Part shown: positions 42,483 to 50,301 of the stretch, piece after piece
Layout of the letters: the number at the start of each line of letters is the position of its first letter
Position numbering within the stretch: the first letter of the stretch is position 1
Source of the DNA: Variovorax sp. Root411
Lineage (GTDB): Bacteria > Pseudomonadota > Gammaproteobacteria > Burkholderiales > Burkholderiaceae_C
Direction: 5' to 3'
Length of the DNA stretch: 64,000 bases
NCBI RefSeq assembly: GCF_001425205.1
Contig: NZ_LMDW01000015.1
Location: 480,549 to 544,548, forward strand
Notes under the pieces: generated by a model
What the model saw: only the letters and a program-made list of their open reading frames with translations
What the model was told of the DNA's origin: nothing
Database searches by the model: none
Translations under genes and position numbers: made by a program

Positions 42483-42734
42483 TTCAGGGCGTGTGCACAG
42501 GCCACCGGGTACTCCCCTCCGCGAATGTCCCCCGGCTTCGCCTCCTCCTTTATTTCGCTGCGGGGAGCACCCGATGCTCTGTGCACAACGAGCGCTGCTC
42601 TTGTGCTGGCCGATCAACAAGTGCTCTGATCGATCACGCTGGCGGGGTGCCTTGCGCAGCGAAATAAAGGAGGAGGCCGCAGGCCGGGGACATTCGCGGA
42701 GCAAGGTACCCCGTCGGCGTGATCGCGCCCCGAA
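42483..42734. repeat. MITE-like element, copy 2 (inside the LacI-controlled cluster)
   Basis: Second copy, 252 bp, in a 344-bp gene-free gap. The ends TTCAGGGCGTG and CGCGCCCCGAA are inverted with 9 of 11 matches. The internal arms are at 42521-42558 and 42659-42697 and contain TTTATTTCGC and GCGAAATAAA. The arms are slightly diverged from copies 1 and 3. It interrupts the likely operon between the BKACE gene and the MDR oxidoreductase. Nothing else recognisable is in the gap. Confidence 0.85.
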
Positions 42735-42773
42735 CGACGCCGCGCACAACAAGGAGAGATGCGGGAGTCCACG

Positions 42774-43664
42774 CTAGCCCCTCGCATCCGGCAACCCCAG
42801 CATCGCGCGTGCCTCACGCGGATTCGCAACTTCACCGCCCAGGCTCACGAGAATGTCGCGCGCCTTCGCCACCAGCTGCGCATTGCTCTCGGCGAGCACG
42901 CCCTTCTCGAGGTAGATGTTGTCTTCCATGCCCACGCGCACATGCCCGCCCAGCAGCCACGACTGCGCCACGATCGGGAACTCCATGCGGCCGATGCCGA
43001 AGGCGCTCCAGAAGGCGCCGCGCGGCAGCATGTTGCGCGCATAGAGCAGCGTCTCGGGCGTGGGTGCGAAGCCGTACTTCACGCCGAGCACGAAGGTCCA
43101 CATGGCCGGGCCGTCGAGCGTGCCGTCGGCGATCAGGTCGAGCGCGAGGTTGATGTCGCCGGAGTCGAAGATCTCCAGCTCGGGCTTCACGCCGGCCTCG
43201 CGCATCACCTTCGCCATGCGCCGTACGTTCTTCGGCGTGTTGATGACCACATCGGGCCCCGAGTTCATCGTGTTGAGATCGAGCGAGCACACGTCGGGCC
43301 TGATGAGTGCGATGTGTTCCACGCGCTTTTCGGGTGGCAGCAGCGTGGTGCCCGGTGCGGCGATCTTCGGGTCGTCCTCGCTCGGAATGAAGCGCCCGCC
43401 CGGCCCGCTCGTGAGGTTGACGATCAGCTCGCGGTTCTCGCGGCGGATGCGCTCGACCACCTCGCGGTACAGATCCACCTCCATCGAAGGCTTGCCGGTT
43501 TCGGGATGGCGCACGTGGATGTGCACCTGCGCCGCGCCGGCCTCGGCCGCGGCCAGGCATTCGTCGGCGATCTGCACCGGCGTGATCGGCAGGTGCGGCG
43601 TCTGCTCCGGCTTCACGAGGTTGCCCGTGACCGCGCAGGTGATGAGTGTCTTGGCAGTGCTCAC
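42774..43664 (-). CDS. BKACE/DUF849-family beta-keto acid cleavage enzyme (GTG start)
   Basis: TIM-barrel enzyme of 296 residues that uses acetyl-CoA to cleave a beta-keto acid, giving acetoacetate and a new acyl-CoA. Zinc ligands His48 and His50 are in QVHIHVRHPETGKPS, and LTSGPGGRFIPSEDDP and NTMNSGPDV are conserved substrate segments, with a Glu ligand expected near 230-260 (IYLEKGVLAES). GTG at 43664 overlaps the SDR stop (GTGA). With an intradiol dioxygenase in the operon, beta-ketoadipate is a tempting substrate, giving succinyl-CoA and acetoacetate, but this is inference. Confidence 0.9.
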   Translation of the reverse strand: MSTAKTLITCAVTGNLVKPEQTPHLPITPVQIADECLAAAEAGAAQVHIHVRHPETGKPSMEVDLYREVVERIRRENRELIVNLTSGPGGRFIPSEDDPKIAAPGTTLLPPEKRVEHIALIRPDVCSLDLNTMNSGPDVVINTPKNVRRMAKVMREAGVKPELEIFDSGDINLALDLIADGTLDGPAMWTFVLGVKYGFAPTPETLLYARNMLPRGAFWSAFGIGRMEFPIVAQSWLLGGHVRVGMEDNIYLEKGVLAESNAQLVAKARDILVSLGGEVANPREARAMLGLPDARG

Positions 43665-44425
43665 AGGTGGCGCCCTCCATCGACCACGATGCGCGTGCCG
43701 GTCACGAAGCGCAGCGTGGTGGCCAGCGCTTCGACCGTGGCCGCCACGTCGTCGGGCAAGCCGATGCGGCCCAGTGGCGTGGTGCTGGCCATCTTGTTCG
43801 CGAACTCCGCGCCACGGCCCGGCACGAAACCCGATTCGACCGCGCCCGGCGACACCGACACCACGCGCACCGACGGCGCGAGCGCCTTGGCCAGCGCGTC
43901 GCCCACCACGTCGAGGCCGGCCTTGGCGGCCACGTAGGCAAGGTTGCTGCCCACGCCCGTGAAGCCCGCGATGGAAGAGATGTTGGCCACCAGCCCGTCG
44001 CCGCTGGCCTTCAGCATCGGCGCGAAGGCGCGGATGGTGGCGAACACACCGCGGAAGTTGGCGCGCACGATGTCGTCGATGAGTTCGTCGGTCAGCGCGT
44101 CGAGGTCGGCGGCCGGCACCGGTTGCGTGTGGCCCGCGCTGTTGACGAGGATGTCGCAGCGGCCGTGCGTGGCCTTCACTTCTGCAGCGGCGGCATTCAG
44201 GCTCGCCGAGTCGACGATGTCGGCGCGGATCACCGTGTGGCGCTGGCCGTTGGCAGAAGGCAGTGCGGCCGCGCGGGCTGCAGCATCGTCGCCCTTGCGG
44301 TGCAGCAGCACGCACGTGGCGCCGAGCGCGGCAAGCCGCGTGGCCGTGGCGTAGCCGATGGCGCCGAGGCCACCGGTGATAACGGCGACCTTGCCGTCGA
44401 GTCTGGAGACCGGATCGAAGCTCAT
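43661..44425 (-). CDS. Short-chain dehydrogenase/reductase
   Basis: Classical SDR of 254 residues. The cofactor motif TGGLGAIG is at about 17-24, the NAG motif in LVNSAGH, the catalytic Ser in NISSIAG and the YxxxK in LAYVAAKAG near 165. It would oxidise or reduce a hydroxyl/keto group with NAD(P). It is 20 bp after the intradiol dioxygenase gene and overlaps the BKACE gene by 4 bp, so its substrate probably feeds the beta-keto acid cleavage. Confidence 0.9.
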   Translation of the reverse strand: MSFDPVSRLDGKVAVITGGLGAIGYATATRLAALGATCVLLHRKGDDAAARAAALPSANGQRHTVIRADIVDSASLNAAAAEVKATHGRCDILVNSAGHTQPVPAADLDALTDELIDDIVRANFRGVFATIRAFAPMLKASGDGLVANISSIAGFTGVGSNLAYVAAKAGLDVVGDALAKALAPSVRVVSVSPGAVESGFVPGRGAEFANKMASTTPLGRIGLPDDVAATVEALATTLRFVTGTRIVVDGGRHL

Positions 44426-44445
44426 GGATGTGGAGAGGAGTTGAT

Positions 44446-45312
44446 TCAGGGGATCGGAGGACGGGGGAATTTCATTTCGCCGGGTTCAAGCTCGAAGTCG
44501 TGGTGCATCGATGCGCTCTTGCCGTCGGGTGCCAATGCAAAGCGCCCGATCAGCCGCCGCGTCACGCCGAAGGTCGGGTCGCTCTCGAGGTTCTCGTCGT
44601 CGTCCGCGAACACCTGCGTGATCAGCACCTTGTGCCCCGGCTTGCTGACCATGAAGTGCAGGTGCGCGGGCCGGTTCGGGTGGCGTTGCTGCGCGCGCAG
44701 CAGCACGCCGCAGGGCCCGTCGGTCGGTACGGGGTAGCCAGCCGGGCGCACGCTGCGAAAGTGGAAGCGGCCCTCCGCGTCGGTGCTGAAGCGCCCGCGC
44801 AGGTTCATGTCTTCCTGCGACGGGTCCTGGTTTTCGTAGAGGCCGATGGGCGAGGCCTGCCACACGTCGACCGTGGCGCCGGCCACCGGCCGGCCCTTGC
44901 CGTCGCGCACCGTGCCCGTCACTTCGAGCGGAATGCCCGGCGTGCCCGAGCGCGCGATGCTCTCGCCCAGTGCGCAGTCCGGCGCGTTCGCGCGCCAGAA
45001 CGGCCCGAGCAGCGCGGCCGGCGATTCGCCATGCGGGTCCTGGTTGTTCTGCAGCGCGACCACGGTGGATACGCCCAGGATGTCCGCCGCCAGCACCACC
45101 TCGTTCTTTGTCTCGCCCGTGGCGTGGCCGATGGCGACGATGAATTCGAGTGCTTGCTCGAACTCTTCTTCCGTCAGCTTCACTTCCTGGACCAGCGCGT
45201 GCAGGTGGCGCGTGACCGCCTCCATCACGGTGCGCAACCGCGGGTCGGGCGTGTGCTTCATGGCGTCGAGCGTGAAGCCCAGCACCGAATCGGGGGACGT
45301 GGCGATGTTCAT
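44446..45312 (-). CDS. Intradiol ring-cleavage dioxygenase (hydroxyquinol/catechol 1,2-type)
   Basis: Non-heme Fe(III) dioxygenase of 288 residues. The ligands are Tyr159 (SPIGLYENQ), Tyr193 (PAGYPVPTDGP), His217 and His219 (HPNRPAHLHF). An N-terminal helical dimerisation domain of about 100 residues is present, as in catechol and hydroxyquinol 1,2-dioxygenases. The spacing and length are closest to hydroxyquinol 1,2-dioxygenase, but no maleylacetate reductase is adjacent. It is the first gene of the cluster; a TGCAA-N4-TTGCA operator lies 11 bases upstream of the start. Confidence 0.9.
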   Translation of the reverse strand: MNIATSPDSVLGFTLDAMKHTPDPRLRTVMEAVTRHLHALVQEVKLTEEEFEQALEFIVAIGHATGETKNEVVLAADILGVSTVVALQNNQDPHGESPAALLGPFWRANAPDCALGESIARSGTPGIPLEVTGTVRDGKGRPVAGATVDVWQASPIGLYENQDPSQEDMNLRGRFSTDAEGRFHFRSVRPAGYPVPTDGPCGVLLRAQQRHPNRPAHLHFMVSKPGHKVLITQVFADDDENLESDPTFGVTRRLIGRFALAPDGKSASMHHDFELEPGEMKFPRPPIP

Positions 45313-45322
45313 GACAGGTCTT

Positions 45323-45336
45323 TGCAATCGTTTGCA
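45323..45336. promoter_or_regulatory. LacI-family operator 1 (dioxygenase side)
   Basis: TGCAATCGTTTGCA is a near-perfect palindrome with the central CG typical of LacI-family operators. It overlaps the predicted start of transcription of the leftward operon (minus-strand TTTACT-N16-TAACAT just upstream) and lies 11 bases before the ATG. Confidence 0.65.
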
Positions 45337-45425
45337 CGATGTTAGTCCAAATCGCCGAAAAGTAAAATGACCCCATTCAGCAAGTCAGGAATAGCAGAAA
45401 GCCCCCTGCAGATCCTGGCCAGCTC

Positions 45426-45439
45426 GACAATCGTTTGCA
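45426..45439. promoter_or_regulatory. LacI-family operator 2 (regulator side)
   Basis: GACAATCGTTTGCA repeats the 12-base core CAATCGTTTGCA of operator 1, 103 bp away, with a weaker left half. It ends 8 bases before the ATG of the LacI-type regulator gene, consistent with autoregulation and possible looping between the two sites. Confidence 0.6.
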
Positions 45440-45446
45440 TCAATCC

Positions 45447-46481
45447 ATGAGTACCAGCCCAACTTCCACGCCCGTGACCATCCGCGACGTCGCCCGCGCC
45501 GCCGGGGTGCACGTGTCGACCGTCTCGCGCGCGCTCAGCCCCGAGAAGCGCTCGCTGATCAGCGACGAGGTGCTGCGCGTGGTGGAAGAGGCGGCGCAGC
45601 GCCTGGGCTACCGGCCCAACCGCGCGGCCTCGGCGCTGCGCACGGGCCGCACCCACACCATCGGCGTGCTGGTGCCGGACATCACCAACGCGGTGTTCCC
45701 GCCCATCCTGCAGGGCATCGAGGCCAGCGCGGCGGCGCGCGGGTACTTCGTGTTCGTCACCAACGTGGTGGACCCGGCGCTCGCACGGCCCGTGCTGGAG
45801 CGCATGCTCGCGCAGCGGGTCGACGGCGTGGTCATGGCCACCGCCACGCGCGACGACCCGCTGATCGACTTCGTCACCCAGGCCGGCATGACCGCGGTGC
45901 TGGTCAATCGGGCCGACGAGACCGGCCGGCTGCCGGCCGTGGTCAGTGACGACCGGCTGGCGATGAAGCTCGCGGTCGATCACCTCGTGGGCCTCGGCCA
46001 CAAGCGCATCGCGCATCTCGCGGGCCCGCAGAACATTCCCACTGGCGTGGGCCGGCGCCTGGGCGTGGAGCAGGCGCTGCGCGACCATCGCATGAAGCCC
46101 TTCCGCGTGGTCGAGTGCGCGAGCTACAGCCGCGAGGCCGGCGCAGTGGCGATGAAGCAGATGCTCGAAGCCGGCGCAGCCCCGCAGGCCGTGGTGTGCT
46201 GCAACGACCTCGTGGCGCTGGGCGCCTACGACGCGCTGCGCGAAGCCGGCCTGCGCGTGCCGAAGGACATTTCCATCACTGGCCACAACGACATGCCGCT
46301 GGTCGACATGGTCGACCCGCCACTCACCACCATCCGGCTGCCGCACCGCGAGCTGGGCTGGCGCGCGGCCGAGATGCTGTTCGACGAGATCGATGGCCGC
46401 TCGATGTCGGCCTCGACCGTGGTGCTGCGGCCGGAGCTGGTGGTGCGCAAGTCGACCGCCAAGCCGGCCGCCGCGCGCTGA
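45447..46481 (+). CDS. LacI-family regulator of the ring-cleavage cluster
   Basis: Repressor of 344 residues with the HTH VTIRDVARAAGVHVSTVSRALSP (read in parts) near residue 14, a hinge helix NRAASALRTGRT, and a sugar-binding-type effector domain starting TIGVLVPDITNAVFP. The start ATG at 45447 is preferred to a TTG 12 bases upstream, which falls in the operator. It is divergent from the dioxygenase operon; twin operators in the spacer indicate that it controls both. Most known homologues in proteobacteria respond to aromatic or keto-acid intermediates or sugars; the effector here is unknown. Confidence 0.92.
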   Translation: MSTSPTSTPVTIRDVARAAGVHVSTVSRALSPEKRSLISDEVLRVVEEAAQRLGYRPNRAASALRTGRTHTIGVLVPDITNAVFPPILQGIEASAAARGYFVFVTNVVDPALARPVLERMLAQRVDGVVMATATRDDPLIDFVTQAGMTAVLVNRADETGRLPAVVSDDRLAMKLAVDHLVGLGHKRIAHLAGPQNIPTGVGRRLGVEQALRDHRMKPFRVVECASYSREAGAVAMKQMLEAGAAPQAVVCCNDLVALGAYDALREAGLRVPKDISITGHNDMPLVDMVDPPLTTIRLPHRELGWRAAEMLFDEIDGRSMSASTVVLRPELVVRKSTAKPAAAR

Positions 46482-46493
46482 GCGCGGCAGGAC

Positions 46494-46835
46494 TCACTTC
46501 ATCCGCCACCACAGGGCCGCGATGTCGTCGCTCAGGCCTGCGAGCAGAAGCGCCACGGCGACCAGCGCGACGAGCGCCTTCGCGCGCCGCGACAGACCCT
46601 CCCTGGGGGCAAAGTCTTCGGCGCGGCCGCTGAAATGCACGCCGCAATGGGGACAGCGCAGCGCGTAGCCGAAGACGGGTTCGTTGCAGCGGATGCAGGG
46701 CACCTCGTCCGGCCCCGGCTCCGTGGGTGCATCGGCGCTGCGAGATGCCTGCGCCGCTGCGCGCAGCTTCTGCTCCCGGGCGCGGCGTTCGCGATGGGCG
46801 GCCAGATCGATGGGGTCGTTGGAGTCGTCGTGCAT
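46494..46835 (-). CDS. Zinc-ribbon single-pass membrane protein
   Basis: Protein of 113 residues. A charged N-terminus is followed by PCIRCNEPVFGYALRCPHCGVHF (CxxC and CxxC near 47-64, a zinc ribbon), then a membrane helix ALVALVAVALLLAGL near the C-terminus and a short tail. The architecture is that of a small inner-membrane zinc-ribbon protein with cytosolic ribbon. It is co-oriented with and 16 bp downstream of a 557-residue gene. Function unknown. Confidence 0.75.
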   Translation of the reverse strand: MHDDSNDPIDLAAHRERRAREQKLRAAAQASRSADAPTEPGPDEVPCIRCNEPVFGYALRCPHCGVHFSGRAEDFAPREGLSRRAKALVALVAVALLLAGLSDDIAALWWRMK

Positions 46836-46851
46836 GCTGCTGAAAACCAGT

Positions 46852-48525
46852 CTAGCTCGCGCGCGGCGCAGCCTTTCTTCGCGCAGCCGGTCGCCGCGGC
46901 GGCTTCGCTTCGAGCACCAGTTCGGCTGGCAGCGCGTCGTTCCACGATTCGGTGAAGTAGGCGCGGTCGCTGGGTACCAGCTGCGGCAGCGCTTCGCGCA
47001 GCGAGGCCAGCGACTGTTCCGCCGCCTGCAGGTCGCCCGCATGGGCCGCATACCAGGCGTGCTCGAACAGCAGGCTGCAATGCTGCAGGCCCGGATAGCG
47101 GCGCCGCCCGGCCTGGTGGTCGGCCAGCCGCGCCTGCGCCACCTGCACCCAGCGCGCCGGCCAGTTCGTGGTGTCGAAGGCGTCGGCCAGCGGACCGGCC
47201 AGCTCCGAGATCGCGACCGGGTCCAGCGGCCTCTGCGCGCGGAACTGCGCGAGCGTGGGCGGAGTCTCCGGCCGGCAGTGGCCGCGCGCGATGCGCATCA
47301 GGTAGATCGCGTTCCACGCCGAGCGGCCCTGCCCGTCGGTGTGGCTGCAGAGCCATTCGCTGAAGGCGATCCACTGCACGGCGCGGCGCGTGGTGTCGGC
47401 GTTGCCGTCGTGCGCGAGCGCGGGCAGGTCGGACAGTCCCACGCGGTCGAACAGCCATGCGGCCATGCCCATGTTGGCGGCCACGTGCTGCGCCGCGTCG
47501 AAGGAGTGCGACTCGAAGGCGGCCGCCAGCGCCTCGCCGAAGCGGCGCAGCGACTCCTCGGCGAGCGCGGCGGCGGCCGGCATGTCGTCGGCCGACAGCG
47601 CCAGCGCGCGCGAGCGGCACACCAGCGCCCAGAGGTTGCACCACTCGAAGCGCACGTCGGGGTGGTGGCGCAGCACCAGCGCGCGCGCTGCGTCATCGGC
47701 CATGCCGCCCAGCAGCGACTGCGCCAGCGGCAGGTCGCGCGCGGTGTAGGCGCACCACGCGGAGACGATGCATTCCATCGCGCCGAGGTAGTCGTTGCCC
47801 GCCACATGGTGCGCAAGCCGCTGCTTCTTGAGCGCCTGCAGCCGCCGCCGCGCCTGCTCGTTGTCGCCGAGGCGCCGCCACAACATGGCTTCGTTGAGCG
47901 TGACCAGGGCGCGCTGGAAGTCGGTGGCGGCCAGCGTGCCGGCGAGGCGGATCGATTCGAGGGCGCTGCCGCCCGTGTTCTCGCCCGCCACGGGCGCCAT
48001 CAACCGCCCCTGCCGCGCCGCCTGCTGCGACGCGACCAGCTGCTTCCAGAACGCGGCGTCCTGGAGGTGCACGGCATCGGGCGGCGGCGAGCCGGCGGTC
48101 CGGCCGGCCTGTGATGCACGCGAACGCAGCCCGAGGAACGACGCAATCTCGGCGGTCGTGGCCGCGCGCCCTTCGACCAGCACGCGCACGCGCTTCGCCT
48201 CGGCGGCCGGCAGCCAGAACGGGCCCTGGCTGCGCCGCTCGGCGTTGAGGAAGCGGGGCTCGCGCTGCGTGTCTTCGCCCCAGCCGACCTCGACGTGCCA
48301 GGCCTTGAAGTCGCGGAACGCGCGGCTCACTACCATGCGCAGCGTGCTCGCGTCCGACACTTCGCCGCGCAGGTCCGCCAGCCGCACGACACCGGCGCCG
48401 GCATCGTGGGCATGGCGCATGCGCACCAGCAGCCAGAGCGACTGGAAAGCCGCGCGCCGGCCATTGACCGACTGCGGCGATGTGAGTTCGATGGAAAGAA
48501 GGGCGGGAAGGAGCGGCTTGGGCAC
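46852..48525 (-). CDS. Uncharacterised helical-repeat protein with possible winged-helix N-terminus
   Basis: Protein of 557 residues that I do not recognise. Residues 10-105 look like a winged-helix or OmpR-type domain (RLADLRGEVSDASTLRMVVSRAFRDFK, read in parts), and from about 160 on it is alpha-helical and rich in Ala, Leu and Arg, in the style of TPR or bacterial-activator repeats (AGDLQAAEQSLASLREALP). The tail KPPRRPAARRKAAPRAS is very basic. No NTPase motif or membrane helix is present. The start is GTG at 48525. The architecture is reminiscent of SARP-type or other repeat-bearing regulators, without proof. Confidence 0.65.
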   Translation of the reverse strand: MPKPLLPALLSIELTSPQSVNGRRAAFQSLWLLVRMRHAHDAGAGVVRLADLRGEVSDASTLRMVVSRAFRDFKAWHVEVGWGEDTQREPRFLNAERRSQGPFWLPAAEAKRVRVLVEGRAATTAEIASFLGLRSRASQAGRTAGSPPPDAVHLQDAAFWKQLVASQQAARQGRLMAPVAGENTGGSALESIRLAGTLAATDFQRALVTLNEAMLWRRLGDNEQARRRLQALKKQRLAHHVAGNDYLGAMECIVSAWCAYTARDLPLAQSLLGGMADDAARALVLRHHPDVRFEWCNLWALVCRSRALALSADDMPAAAALAEESLRRFGEALAAAFESHSFDAAQHVAANMGMAAWLFDRVGLSDLPALAHDGNADTTRRAVQWIAFSEWLCSHTDGQGRSAWNAIYLMRIARGHCRPETPPTLAQFRAQRPLDPVAISELAGPLADAFDTTNWPARWVQVAQARLADHQAGRRRYPGLQHCSLLFEHAWYAAHAGDLQAAEQSLASLREALPQLVPSDRAYFTESWNDALPAELVLEAKPPRRPAARRKAAPRAS

Positions 48526-48556
48526 GCCCCCGATTTGAACCCTAAATCCGGCGGTG

Positions 48557-48751
48557 TCAGTACCGGTGTCGTTCCAGCAGCTGCGGCACTTCGCTGCGCC
48601 CGATGCCCAGGTCGCGCAGCTCGTGATCGCTCATGTACGAAAGCTGCGACGCATCGGCGCGCATGCGGCGGCGGTCCATCACGCGGCGGCGCCAGCCGCG
48701 CAGGGCATGGATCAGGCGTTGATGGAAAGACGATGGCTTCGGCGCGGTCAC
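48557..48751 (-). CDS. DUF1127 small basic protein (GTG start)
   Basis: Protein of 64 residues with the DUF1127 signature LSYMSDHELRDLGIGRSEV in its second half and a basic helix RGWRRRVMDRRRMRAD before it. DUF1127 proteins are small RNA-binding or stress-related proteins in alpha- and betaproteobacteria. GTG at 48751 is preceded by AAGGAG. It is divergent from the LysR gene with a 100-bp spacer. Confidence 0.85.
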   Translation of the reverse strand: MTAPKPSSFHQRLIHALRGWRRRVMDRRRMRADASQLSYMSDHELRDLGIGRSEVPQLLERHRY

Positions 48752-48851
48752 GATGGGCTCCTTGGTTGGGAGCGCTCATCTTCAGGCGACGCATGCTATT
48801 GTGGAAGTTGAGATTTCTGACACTTGCCATCACCTTTTCTGATGTGAACCG

Positions 48852-49742
48852 ATGCGACAACTCAACCTCGACCAGCTGCGCACCCTCATCGCCATCGTCG
48901 ACCTCGGCACGTTCTCGGCGGCGGCCCGGGCGCTGCACCTCGCGCAGCCCACGGTGAGCCTGCACATCAGCGAACTCGAATCGCGCCTCGGCGCGCCGCT
49001 GGTGGTGCGCGGCAACCGGCGCATCACGCCGACGGCGGCGGGCGCCGCGCTGGTGGAGCGCGGGCGCAAGCTGCTGCGCGACACCGACGACGCCATCGAA
49101 ACCGTCAAGCGCCAGGCCGAAGGGCGCGTGGGCCGCGTGCGGCTGGGCACCTCGACCGGCGTGCTGGTCGACCTGCTGCCGCAGGTGCTGGAGGCGCTGG
49201 GCGCGGAGCATTCGGGCATCGACGTGGAGGTGAGCATCCGCGGCTCCTACGAGGCCATGGAGCGGCTGGCGGCGGGCACGCTCGACATCGGCCTGGTGGC
49301 CATCCCGCAGCCACCGCTGCGCGGCATCGTCGTCACGCCATGGTGCGAGCAGCCCATGATGGCCTTCGTGCCGCGGCGCTGGAAGGCGCCGAAGCGCGTC
49401 ACCCCGGCATGGCTGGCGGCGCAGCCGCTGATCTTCAACGAGGCCACCACGCACATGTACCGCCTCACGATGGAATGGTTCGCCGCCGCCGGCTTCGCGC
49501 CGCGCGCGCGTATCGAACTCAACTACGACGCGGCCATGCGCAGCCTGGTGGCGGCCGGTTATGGCGCGGCGCTGCTGCCGCTGCAACAAAGCACCGACAC
49601 CGCACGCAACGACCGCATGCAGATCCTGCCGGTGAGCCCGAAGCTCACGCGGCGCGTGGGCATCGCGCACCGCCAGCCCGCGATGCTCGACGGCGCCACG
49701 CTGAGCGTGCTGAAGGTGCTGACGACGTTCCGCCAGACTTGA
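48852..49742 (+). CDS. LysR-family regulator
   Basis: Regulator of 296 residues. The winged helix is RQLNLDQLRTLIAIVDLGTFSAAARALHLAQPTVSLHISELESRLG (read in parts, residues 2-47) with an effector-binding domain of the LysR substrate-binding class after it. It is divergent from the DUF1127 gene and has no metabolic operon next to it, so the target is unknown. It converges on a hypothetical gene 19 bp away. No clear ribosome site precedes ATG 48852. Confidence 0.88.
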   Translation: MRQLNLDQLRTLIAIVDLGTFSAAARALHLAQPTVSLHISELESRLGAPLVVRGNRRITPTAAGAALVERGRKLLRDTDDAIETVKRQAEGRVGRVRLGTSTGVLVDLLPQVLEALGAEHSGIDVEVSIRGSYEAMERLAAGTLDIGLVAIPQPPLRGIVVTPWCEQPMMAFVPRRWKAPKRVTPAWLAAQPLIFNEATTHMYRLTMEWFAAAGFAPRARIELNYDAAMRSLVAAGYGAALLPLQQSTDTARNDRMQILPVSPKLTRRVGIAHRQPAMLDGATLSVLKVLTTFRQT

Positions 49743-49761
49743 GCGGCGGTGGCCGCGTGCT

Positions 49762-50253
49762 TCAGCGCGGCCGCGCGTAGCCGGATTCGATCCAGGCGGT
49801 GGCGCTGGCCGCGGTGAGCCTGAAGGCGGGCGACACGTTCACGCTGGCGAGTTCCGAGTCGTCGGCGTTGTCATGGGCCGTGAGCGTGGCCGAAGGGTTG
49901 TCCTCGTCGGGCACGATGCTCAGGGCCACGCGGATGCGCTGGTCGTTGCGCGCCGTGACCGTCACGCTCCTGTTGAGCGTGGCGTGAAGCTGCTGCTCGT
50001 GGCGGCGGATGACTTCGGCGGCGGTCTTCACCAGCGTGGAGAAGGCGGGGCCGTCGAGCGGCTTGGGGTTCTTCTTGTCGCGGCCCATGGTCCAGGGGCC
50101 GACCAGTGCCGGCTCGGGGTCGCCGTGGCGCGTCATCTCGACGGCCCAGCCGTCGTCTTCCTCGTTCTTGATGACGCGGGCGGTCCAGGCGTCGTCGCGC
50201 CAGAGGCGGGCTTCTTGCAAAGGGAGGGTGTCGGAGTCGGTCGGTTCGGTCAT
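49762..50253 (-). CDS. Conserved hypothetical protein
   Basis: Cytoplasmic protein of 163 residues, acidic, without signal peptide or membrane segment. It starts MTEPTDSDTLPLQEARLWRD and shows a mixed alpha/beta pattern (DDGWAVEMTRHGDPEPALVGPW and TLNRSVTVTARNDQRIRVALSIVPDED). I do not recognise a family. It lies 48 bp downstream of the glutaminase gene and may be transcribed with it. Codon use is like the neighbours. Confidence 0.65.
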   Translation of the reverse strand: MTEPTDSDTLPLQEARLWRDDAWTARVIKNEEDDGWAVEMTRHGDPEPALVGPWTMGRDKKNPKPLDGPAFSTLVKTAAEVIRRHEQQLHATLNRSVTVTARNDQRIRVALSIVPDEDNPSATLTAHDNADDSELASVNVSPAFRLTAASATAWIESGYARPR

Positions 50254-50301
50254 TCGGGGGCTTGTGTTCTTGCGCGGGGTATTTTCGCCTCTGCGGCCTG
50301 A

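Noticed and set aside
48525..48545. GGTTCAAATC-like stretch as a tRNA fragment
   Set aside because: The flanking bases do not form a T-stem or acceptor stem; chance similarity.
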